Position numbers and translations under genes: made by a program. A stretch of DNA of 12,588 bases, from the NCBI GenBank assembly GCA_021786815.1, contig JAJYMR010000372.1, forward strand, positions 1 to 12,588, written 5' to 3'. Below the pieces are notes generated by a model. It was given only the letters and a program-made list of their open reading frames with translations. It was not told where the DNA came from and searched no databases. This document shows, piece after piece, positions 7,021 to 12,588 of this stretch (position 1 is its first letter; every line of letters starts with the position of its first letter). The DNA is from Deltaproteobacteria bacterium (GTDB lineage: Bacteria > Desulfobacterota > Binatia > Binatales > Binataceae).

Positions 7021-9093
7021 ATGGAGCCCGAGTCCGAAAGCCAGGAACTTCACGAGCTGAAGGCGGTTCTCACGAAATTCATGCGGATGCTGTATCCGCT
7101 GGAGTTTCGTCTCGATTCGCTCGCCAATTGCGGCGCGGTGCTGCCGTTCCAGTACCCGTTCGCGGCGGGCGAGATGGCGTATCTGCCGGAGCGTGTCGCC
7201 ACGCTTGGCGCGGGGTTTACCGCGCACGACTATTATTTCTCGGTTGCGGCCCATCTCGCCGCGCGCCACGAATTCGGAACTTTCGCACTTAGGCTCGCGG
7301 ACATCGCGGGCTTCGAGGAGCGCGGAGAAACCGGCACGGAGGCGCTCGACGCTTTCATCGCGTCGTTCGACGATCCGGCGCTTGGGGGCGCGCTGATGCG
7401 GCTGTGCGAGTCCTCGCGTATCGACGCCGAGATGCGTCGGCGTTATCGCGGGCTTGCGCCCACGATTGCGCAACTGAACCGCGCGCTGGCCGAGAGCCTC
7501 AATCAGCGGACACTAAGCACGCTGCTGGTGCGGTCGTCGCTCGATCTGTTCGATGCCGACGAACTGGCCGGCTCGGTGATAGCCGCGCAAGCCGCAGCGC
7601 TTTTCGCGCCGCTTCGTCAGCGCGGCGCCGACGTGCTCTTGAGCGTGCGCCAGGCAAGCGCGCTTTACGGATGGCTCAAGGAACTGATGGCCTCGGCGCG
7701 CGAGGTCGGCGACGACGCGCTCGGCGAAGGCGCCGACGCGGTCTCGAACGAGCTCGCGAGCAGGATAAAGGGCGGCACGGAGAGCGCAAGTGGCAGCGCC
7801 GACGATACTGATGACAGCGACGCTGCTGGCGGCGAGCCGGATCAGAACGTCAACCTCAAGGCATCGGGACACTCCGGAAAGGGCGGAAAGAGCCCCGCGC
7901 TCTCGCCCGAGGAGTTGCGCAAGATGATAGAGGCGGGCGCCGAGATCAATCCGACCGAATCGAGCGGCGAGAGCGAAGGCGACGGGATGTACCTGACCCA
8001 GCTTCAGAACAAGGAAGACGGGCTCGAGCATCTGCGCGAACAGCTGAGCGAACTCGGCTCGGTGTCGGGACAGGGACGCCTGATTATCGCGCGCGGCCGC
8101 CAGGACAGCTACTACGCCTACGACGAGTGGGACTACACGCTCGGCGATTACCGCCGCAACTGGTGCCGATTGCGCGAGATACTACTGGCGGGAGACGAGG
8201 GCGATTTCTACGCGGCTACGCTCGAACGCTACTCGGAACTGCTGCCGGTCGTGCGCCGCCATTTCCAGAAGATCCGCCCGGCGTCATACCGGATGGTGCG
8301 CGGGCTGGAGGACGGCGAGGAAATCGATTTGGACCGCACGATCGAGATGCAGGTCTCGCGCCGGATGGGCGAGATTCCCGACCCGCGCGTGTACAAGGCG
8401 CGCAAGAAGGAATCGCGCGATATCGCGACGCTTTTCCTGCTCGATATGTCGGCCTCGACCGACGAGCCGATCCATCGTGAGCCGAGCAGATGGGCGGACG
8501 ACGACGACAACGACGACTGGATGAAGGCGTGGCAGCGCCGGCCCGATGCGATAAGGCGTCCGCGCCGGATTATCGACGTCAACAAGGAAGCGCTGGTCAT
8601 AATGGCCCAGTCGCTCGAGGAACTTGGCGACTCGTACGCGATAATGGGATTTTCGGGCCATGGGCGCGACAACGTCGAGTTCTACGTGATCAAGGAATTC
8701 GACCAGGAACTCTCCGACGAAGTCAGGGCGCGCATCGGCGCGGTCGAACCCAAGCGCTCGACCCGGATGGGCACCGCTATCCGGCACGCGCGCGAGAAGT
8801 TCAAGGACGTTGGCGCGCGAGCCCGGCACGTGATCCTGCTGAGCGACGGCTTTCCGCAGGACTTCGACTACGGGCACGACCGCCGCTCGAACGCCTACGG
8901 AATCCAGGACACGATGGTGGCGCTGAAGGAGCTGGAGATGGCGGGTGTGACGTCGTTCTGTATTACGGTGGACAAGACCGGCCACGATTACCTGCGCCAG
9001 ATGTGCCAGTCGTCGCGTTACCTGGTGATCGACGATATCGCCTCGCTGCCGCTTCAGCTTCCGAAGATCTACGAACAGGTCGTCCGCTGGTAG
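7021..9093 (+). CDS. NorD/CbbO-like von Willebrand factor A domain protein
   Basis: The 690-residue cytoplasmic protein resembles nitric oxide reductase activation protein NorD (COG4548). Residues 1-245 are mostly helical and include AAHLAARHEFGTFALR (about 77-91). Residues 251-322 are an acidic, Gly/Ser-rich linker. Residues 364-382 hold the family-like Y-A-Y-D-E-W-D-Y and DYRRNWC segment. The C-terminal VWA domain (about 467-690) has an intact MIDAS: D475-x-S477-x-S479, T581 or T585 in RSTRMGTA, and D609 in LLSDGFPQ. Known relatives work with a MoxR-type AAA+ ATPase (NorQ, CbbQ) to insert metal into or remodel a target enzyme; no such ATPase or target enzyme gene lies in this window. A 36-residue insertion with a DDDDNDD run (493-499) follows the MIDAS loop. 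It is flanked by divergent and convergent genes, hence probably monocistronic. Confidence 0.9.
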   Translation: MEPESESQELHELKAVLTKFMRMLYPLEFRLDSLANCGAVLPFQYPFAAGEMAYLPERVATLGAGFTAHDYYFSVAAHLAARHEFGTFALRLADIAGFEERGETGTEALDAFIASFDDPALGGALMRLCESSRIDAEMRRRYRGLAPTIAQLNRALAESLNQRTLSTLLVRSSLDLFDADELAGSVIAAQAAALFAPLRQRGADVLLSVRQASALYGWLKELMASAREVGDDALGEGADAVSNELASRIKGGTESASGSADDTDDSDAAGGEPDQNVNLKASGHSGKGGKSPALSPEELRKMIEAGAEINPTESSGESEGDGMYLTQLQNKEDGLEHLREQLSELGSVSGQGRLIIARGRQDSYYAYDEWDYTLGDYRRNWCRLREILLAGDEGDFYAATLERYSELLPVVRRHFQKIRPASYRMVRGLEDGEEIDLDRTIEMQVSRRMGEIPDPRVYKARKKESRDIATLFLLDMSASTDEPIHREPSRWADDDDNDDWMKAWQRRPDAIRRPRRIIDVNKEALVIMAQSLEELGDSYAIMGFSGHGRDNVEFYVIKEFDQELSDEVRARIGAVEPKRSTRMGTAIRHAREKFKDVGARARHVILLSDGFPQDFDYGHDRRSNAYGIQDTMVALKELEMAGVTSFCITVDKTGHDYLRQMCQSSRYLVIDDIASLPLQLPKIYEQVVRW

Positions 9094-9108
9094 GCCAGGC
9101 GACTGCGG

Positions 9109-10635
9109 CTACGCCTTTGGCATCCGCAGGTCGTGGCCGGTCATTTCGGCCGGAATGCCGATCCCGAGCATCCCGAGAAATGTAGGCGCGACATCCGAAA
9201 GCCCGCCGCCGTCCTTGAGTGCGCCGCGATACTTCGGATCGTAAAGGATGAGCGGGACCGGAAAGGTCGTGTGCGCGGTGTGCGGCTGCCCGGTTTTCGG
9301 ATCGGCCATGAACTCGGCGTTGCCGTGATCGGAGGTAATCAGCGCGACACCGCCGCGCTTTTCGATCGCGCCGATCACCACGCCGAGCGCTTCATCCGTC
9401 GCCTCGACCGCTTTGACCGTCGCCGCCATGTTGCCGGTATGGCCGACCATGTCGGGATTGGCGAAATTGATAACGACAACGTCGAAGTTTCCCCTTGCGA
9501 CCTCCTCGGCCGCGCGTTCGGCAATCTCTCGCGCGCGCATCTCCGGCTCGAGATCGTAAGTCGCAACCTTGGATGACGGAATCAGGACGCGTTCCTCGCA
9601 CGGGAACGGCTTTTCGACGCCGCCGTTCAGGAAATAGGTCACGTGCGCGTACTTTTCGGTCTCCGCGATCCGGATATTGCGGATTTTCTCGCGCGCGAAA
9701 ACCTCTGCGAGCGTGTTGCGCACTTCCTCTGGCCCGAACGCGATCGGCAGGTTGAAGCTGTGGTCGTACTCGGTCATGCAGACGTACCCGACCTTCGGGA
9801 AGCGCGGGCGCTTGAACCCGGTGAAGTCTTCGAGCGCGAGCGCGGCGGTCAGTTCGCGTGCGCGGTCGGCGCGGAAGTTGTAACAGATGACCTGATCGCC
9901 GTCGCAGACCTTCGTCGGCGTGCCGATTACGCACGGCTCGACGAATTCGTCGCTCTTGTCCTCGGCGTAGGAGCGCTCGACCGCGTCGCGCGCAGACGCG
10001 GCTGGTCTTCCTTCACCCTCGGCGAGCGCACGCCATGCGCGTTCCACGCGTTCCCATCTTTTGTCGCGGTCCATCGCGTAGTAGCGCCCCGAAACCGTCG
10101 CGATACGTCCGCGGCCGATCGCTTTCAGCTTCGCTTCGAGTTGCCCGATGAATGGCAGGGCGGAGCGCGGCGGCTTGTCGCGTCCGTCGAGCACCGCATG
10201 CACGGCGATTTCACCCGCGCCTTCACGCGCCGCGAGGTCGAGTATCGCGAGCAGATGGTCGATATGGCTATGAACGCTTCCGTCGGAAAGCAGTCCCCAG
10301 ACATGAAGCGTATGGCCCTTGGATTTGCGGATTGCGCCGAGCAGGGCATCGCTGCGCGAGAACTCGCTTCGCTCCACGGCCTTGGTGATGCGCATCACGT
10401 CCTGGTAAATCACGCGGCCCGAGCCGATCGTCAGATGGCCAACTTCGGAATTGCCCATGATTCCGGGCGGAAGTCCGACCGATTCGCCCGAAGCGTCGAG
10501 TTCGGTATGCGCCTGGGTGCTCCACAGGCGATCCATCGTGGGCGTCTTCGCGGCCGCGATCGCATTCGCCTCGCGCTCGGCGCGAAGCCCCCATCCGTCG
10601 AAAATTATCAGCGCGGCAATGGGCGGACGGCTCAT
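9109..10635 (-). CDS. gpmI: 2,3-bisphosphoglycerate-independent phosphoglycerate mutase
   Basis: This 508-residue cytoplasmic enzyme interconverts 3- and 2-phosphoglycerate in glycolysis and gluconeogenesis, using two manganese ions and a phosphoserine intermediate. The alkaline-phosphatase-like core is complete: D13 in IIFDGWG, catalytic S63 in GNSEVGH, D395 and H399 in NPDMVGH, D436 and H437 in TSDHGNAEF, and H455 in the HTAHTT segment. The inserted phosphotransferase domain has SHIDH, DGRD (150-153), RADRAR and EKYAH. Length fits the family. The frame is open a further 142 codons upstream, but that part lies inside enolase in another frame. The ATG at 10635 begins MSRPPIAALIIFDGWG and overlaps the enolase TGA as ATGA, indicating translational coupling. 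The gene ends 15 bp from the convergent VWA gene. Confidence 0.97.
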   Translation of the reverse strand: MSRPPIAALIIFDGWGLRAEREANAIAAAKTPTMDRLWSTQAHTELDASGESVGLPPGIMGNSEVGHLTIGSGRVIYQDVMRITKAVERSEFSRSDALLGAIRKSKGHTLHVWGLLSDGSVHSHIDHLLAILDLAAREGAGEIAVHAVLDGRDKPPRSALPFIGQLEAKLKAIGRGRIATVSGRYYAMDRDKRWERVERAWRALAEGEGRPAASARDAVERSYAEDKSDEFVEPCVIGTPTKVCDGDQVICYNFRADRARELTAALALEDFTGFKRPRFPKVGYVCMTEYDHSFNLPIAFGPEEVRNTLAEVFAREKIRNIRIAETEKYAHVTYFLNGGVEKPFPCEERVLIPSSKVATYDLEPEMRAREIAERAAEEVARGNFDVVVINFANPDMVGHTGNMAATVKAVEATDEALGVVIGAIEKRGGVALITSDHGNAEFMADPKTGQPHTAHTTFPVPLILYDPKYRGALKDGGGLSDVAPTFLGMLGIGIPAEMTGHDLRMPKA

Positions 10636-11945
10636 CGCGACGCTCCCGCAGTCTTGCCGCTGCGCGCGAACACCGACGCGCCCGGATAAGTCGCGCGCGA
10701 GCCGAGTTCTTCGGCGATCCTGAGCAGGCGATTGTATTTCGCGATCCGCTCGCTGCGGCTCATCGAGCCGGTCTTTATCTGGCCGACTCCGGTTGCGACC
10801 GCAAGGTCGGCGATCGTGGTGTCTTCGGTCTCGCCCGAGCGATGCGAGATGACGCAGGTGTAGCCGGCGCGGCGCGCCATATCGATAGCGGCGAGCGTTT
10901 CGGTGAGCGTCCCGATCTGATTCAGCTTGATCAGGACCGAATTGGCCACGCCTTCCTTGATTCCGCGCTCGATGCGTTTGGTGTTGGTCACGAAGATGTC
11001 GTCGCCGACGAGCTGGACTTTCGAGCCCAGCGCGCGCGTCAATTCGGCCCATCCCGCCCAATCGTCTTCAGCGAGCCCGTCCTCGAGCGAGACTATCGGG
11101 TAGCGTCCGATCCAATCGGCGTAATAGGAAACCATCTCGGCCGCGCTACGCGATTTCCGATCGGACCGTGCGAAAACGTACTTGCCGTTCTCGCAAAACT
11201 CGCTGGAGGCGGGGTCGAGCGCGATCGCGACGTCGATACCGGGACGATAGCCGGCGTTTTCGATCGCTTCGAGGATAACTTCGATCGGTTCTTCGTTGCT
11301 CTTCAGATTGGGCGCGAAGCCGCCTTCGTCGCCGACGTTGGTGGAGCATCCGCGCTTCTTCAGCGCCGCCGCGAGGGCATGGAACACCTCGGCGGCCATC
11401 CGTATAGCTTCGGCCATCGAAGGCGCTCCGACCGGGACGATCATGAACTCCTGCATATCGACGCTGGAATCGGCGTGCTTGCCGCCGTTGAGCACGTTCA
11501 TCATCGGGACCGGCATCACGTGCGCGTCATGGTTAAGGTACCGATACAGCGGCATCCCGCTTGCGGCAGCCGCTGCATACGCTGCTGCCAGCGAAACACC
11601 GAGGATCGCGTTCGCGCCGAGCTTGGCCTTGTTCTCGGTGCCGTCCATCTGGATTAGAAGCGCGTCGAGGTCCGACTGGCGCGTCGCGTCCAAGCCTTTT
11701 ATCCGCGGCGCGATCATGCCGTTGACGTTGGCGACGGCCTTGAGCACGCCCCTGCCGCCGAAGCGCTTCTTGTCGCCGTCGCGCAGTTCGAGCGCCTCAT
11801 GGGCGCCGGTTGACGCGCCCGAAGGCACGGCGGCGCGCCCGAACGCTCCGCCTGCGAGCGTGACGTCAACTTCGATCGTGGGATTGCCGCGAGAGTCGAG
11901 AATCTCGCGCGCCTTTACTTCCGCTATTTCTGTTTTTGCCGCCAT
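10632..11945 (-). CDS. eno: Enolase (phosphopyruvate hydratase)
   Basis: The 437-residue enzyme converts 2-phosphoglycerate to phosphoenolpyruvate, the step after GpmI. The N-terminal motif AREILDSRGNPT and the PSGASTGAHEA loop are present. Active-site residues expected from the family are all visible: E166 in MQEFM, E207 in GDEGGF, metal ligands D244, E288 (SLEDG) and D315 (GDD), K340 in LIKLNQ, and the SHRSGETEDT loop at 367-376. Nothing is truncated. The ATG at 11945 is preceded by GAGAGG about 9 bases upstream. Its TGA overlaps the ATG of gpmI, so the two consecutive glycolytic enzymes are made from one transcript. Its leader holds a perfect inverted repeat at 11980-12002. Confidence 0.98.
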   Translation of the reverse strand: MAAKTEIAEVKAREILDSRGNPTIEVDVTLAGGAFGRAAVPSGASTGAHEALELRDGDKKRFGGRGVLKAVANVNGMIAPRIKGLDATRQSDLDALLIQMDGTENKAKLGANAILGVSLAAAYAAAAASGMPLYRYLNHDAHVMPVPMMNVLNGGKHADSSVDMQEFMIVPVGAPSMAEAIRMAAEVFHALAAALKKRGCSTNVGDEGGFAPNLKSNEEPIEVILEAIENAGYRPGIDVAIALDPASSEFCENGKYVFARSDRKSRSAAEMVSYYADWIGRYPIVSLEDGLAEDDWAGWAELTRALGSKVQLVGDDIFVTNTKRIERGIKEGVANSVLIKLNQIGTLTETLAAIDMARRAGYTCVISHRSGETEDTTIADLAVATGVGQIKTGSMSRSERIAKYNRLLRIAEELGSRATYPGASVFARSGKTAGASR

Positions 11946-11979
11946 TGTTCGAAACCTCTCGGAAGCGTCGCGTATCGTC

Positions 11980-12002
11980 AGGCGAATTCCGGGAATTCGC
12001 CT
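11980..12002. repeat. Perfect 10-bp inverted repeat in the eno leader
   Basis: AGGCGAATTC and GAATTCGCCT are exact reverse complements separated by CGG, giving a 23-bp dyad 34 bases upstream of the eno ATG. It could be a repressor operator near the transcription start or a hairpin in the 5' leader RNA. No T-run follows on the minus strand, so an intrinsic terminator is unlikely. Confidence 0.8.
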
Positions 12003-12017
12003 CTCAATTCGTTTTAC

Positions 12018-12041
12018 CTCTGACTACAACCCTGAAGCCAA
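12018..12041 (-). promoter_or_regulatory. Weak candidate promoter for eno-gpmI
   Basis: On the minus strand TTGGCT (complement of 12036-12041) is followed at a 17-base spacing by GGTAAA, or GTAAAA at 18. The -35 fits moderately and the -10 poorly. If real, transcription would start just ahead of the inverted repeat at 11980-12002. A palindrome, TTAGGCCTAA, lies slightly upstream at 12053-12062. Confidence 0.2.
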
Positions 12042-12058
12042 ACGCTGAAACTTTAGGC

Positions 12059-12187
12059 CTAACGCGTCTGGCCAAGATAACGAGCGCGAAGCGGCGTTTC
12101 CACGATTTTGCCGCGGCGAAGTTGGTGCGAGCGCAGCGCCGCATTCGCCGAAGTGCGCGACTTGCGGCGCCGCTTGTGCTTTCTCAT
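12059..12187 (-). CDS. Candidate 42-residue highly basic micro-protein
   Basis: An ATG at 12187 opens a 42-codon frame ending in TAG at 12059. The product starts MRKHKRRRKSRTS and contains 11 Arg, 4 Lys and 2 His against a single Glu, so it would bind nucleic acid or be ribosome-associated if made. No named family is recognised. Its ATG overlaps the TGA of the upstream 63-residue gene as ATGA, the same coupling arrangement seen between eno and gpmI; there is no separate Shine-Dalgarno. Third-position GC is about 69 percent, close to the 71 percent of the 63-residue gene. Against it, Arg-rich chance frames are common in GC-rich DNA, and the frame is short. It ends 113 bases before eno. Confidence 0.35.
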   Translation of the reverse strand: MRKHKRRRKSRTSANAALRSHQLRRGKIVETPLRARYLGQTR

Positions 12188-12375
12188 TGGAGTGGAACGA
12201 TCCGCGGCCTTACCTTTTGCCGGACTTCCTCAAGGCGCCTGTCAGCCTGGCCGAATGCCCTCTGGGCCCCGGGGTCGCTCGGGTTCTGCCGAAGGTCCAT
12301 CAGGCGAGCGAGGTAGTCTTTGAACGCATACTCGAATTCTGCGACCAATGCGTCGTCATCTTTGTTGAAGGCCAT
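12184..12375 (-). CDS. Small hypothetical protein, 63 residues
   Basis: This 63-residue protein starts MAFNKDDDALVAEFEYAFKDYLARLMDLRQ. It looks helical and charged, with an acidic N-terminal half and a basic C-terminal half (RRLEEVRQKVRPRIV), and has no signal peptide, membrane segment or cysteine. I do not recognise a family. The ATG at 12375 is supported by a purine-rich GGAAGGAAAAGGAAAG just upstream, which offers a Shine-Dalgarno. A candidate promoter lies at 12407-12434. The gene begins 73 bases after the CoA-transferase stop, and its TGA overlaps the ATG of the candidate 42-residue gene. Real-gene status is likely but rests only on the ribosome site, codon use and context. Confidence 0.6.
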   Translation of the reverse strand: MAFNKDDDALVAEFEYAFKDYLARLMDLRQNPSDPGAQRAFGQADRRLEEVRQKVRPRIVPLQ

Positions 12376-12406
12376 CTTTCCTTTTCCTTCCGCTGCTGGC
12401 CCTTCG

Positions 12407-12434
12407 ATTCTCTCACGAAAGGAGGTCGCATCAA
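12407..12434 (-). promoter_or_regulatory. Candidate promoter for the 63-residue gene
   Basis: On the minus strand TTGATG (complement of 12429-12434) is separated by 16 bases from GAGAAT (complement of 12407-12412). Each box matches 4 of 6 sigma-70 positions. It lies about 32 bases upstream of the ATG at 12375 and just after the CoA-transferase gene, so it could start a unit running to eno and gpmI. Confidence 0.28.
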
Positions 12435-12448
12435 GCGATTTTTTTCTC

Positions 12449-12588
12449 TCAGGCGCCGAGCACGCCGATTGCGCCGACTTCGTGAAGCTTCGCGATCTCC
12501 TCCCACGTGTAGCCGATTTCGAGCAGGATTTCCTCGGTATGCTGTCCGTGCTCGGGCGCGGGACGGGCCTCGGTCGGAACTTCGCCGT
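12449..12588 (-). CDS. CaiB/BaiF family CoA-transferase, C-terminal end only
   Basis: Reading leftward from the window edge, about 45 codons end in TGA at 12449. The residues include RPAPEHGQHTEEILLEIGY, then TWEEIAKLHEVGAIGVLGA, the typical C-terminus of class III (CaiB/BaiF, formyl-CoA transferase-like) CoA-transferases. The P-A-P-x-x-G-x-H-T-E-E segment near the end is characteristic. These enzymes move CoA between acyl groups in fatty-acid, aromatic or carnitine metabolism. The 5' part, with the catalytic aspartate, lies outside the window, so neither activity nor substrate can be judged. The stop is followed by 73 bases before the next gene, with no terminator hairpin visible. Confidence 0.85.
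   Translation of the reverse strand, partial: GEVPTEARPAPEHGQHTEEILLEIGYTWEEIAKLHEVGAIGVLGA

Noticed and set aside
5528..7060. A 510-codon plus-strand open frame opposite the catalytic M16 gene
   Set aside because: Same reason: it mirrors the M16 coding frame, the product is low-complexity and rich in Arg, Leu and Val, and it runs across the divergent promoter region into the VWA gene.
9643..10689. A 348-codon plus-strand open frame opposite gpmI
   Set aside because: Antisense shadow of gpmI, which has every catalytic residue.
10636..11061. A 142-codon upstream extension of the gpmI frame
   Set aside because: It lies wholly inside enolase in a different frame. GpmI homology and normal family length begin at the ATG at 10635, which overlaps the eno stop.
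11936..12316. A 126-codon plus-strand frame over the eno leader and small genes
   Set aside because: No Shine-Dalgarno and no recognisable features; it overlaps the enolase start, and the minus-strand small genes have better start signals.
12439..12445. Run of seven T on the plus strand as a terminator
   Set aside because: No stable hairpin precedes it on the plus strand and no plus-strand gene ends here. On the minus strand it reads as A, so it cannot terminate the CoA-transferase transcript.

Overview
This is GC-rich bacterial chromosomal DNA, densely packed with genes. It holds nine full protein genes I am confident or fairly confident of, one candidate micro-gene, and two genes cut by the window edges. 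No rRNA, tRNA, CRISPR array, transposase or phage gene is visible, and no gene-free stretch exceeds about 300 bases; the two largest non-coding gaps are about 115-130 bp. The gene mix (TIM-barrel amidohydrolase, DUF3237 protein, CaiB/BaiF CoA-transferase, NorD-like VWA protein, paired M16 peptidases) is reminiscent of uncultured soil or marine lineages such as Binatota or deltaproteobacteria-like groups. That placement is an inference from gene content and base composition only.

Layout. (1) Positions 1-2607, plus strand: the 3' part of a zinc-dependent medium-chain dehydrogenase, an amidohydrolase-2 family protein and a DUF3237 protein, probably an accessory catabolic cluster. (2) Positions 2637-6889, minus strand, transcribed right to left: an M16 peptidase with HxxEH, a second M16 protein without it, a DUF1326 protein with a CNCxxxCPC motif, and a DUF2182 polytopic membrane protein. 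These four lie close together and may form one operon linking a periplasmic protease pair to a putative metal-handling pair. (3) Positions 6890-7020: a 131-bp divergent promoter region. (4) Positions 7021-9093, plus strand: a 690-residue NorD-like VWA protein with no MoxR-family ATPase beside it. (5) Positions 9109-12588, minus strand: the end of a CaiB/BaiF CoA-transferase, a 63-residue unknown protein, a candidate 42-residue very basic protein joined to it by an ATGA overlap, then enolase and phosphoglycerate mutase (gpmI), also joined by an ATGA overlap. A perfect 10-bp inverted repeat lies in the enolase leader.

How the genes work together. Enolase and GpmI catalyse consecutive steps of lower glycolysis/gluconeogenesis. 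The two M16 proteins look like the two halves of one heterodimeric protease: one carries the zinc site and the other carries the Arg/Tyr substrate-binding pair. DUF1326 and DUF2182 proteins are known genomic partners of unknown function. The most interesting parts for follow-up are the M16-M16-DUF1326-DUF2182 cluster, the orphan VWA protein with its acidic insertion, and the micro-gene and inverted repeat ahead of eno.
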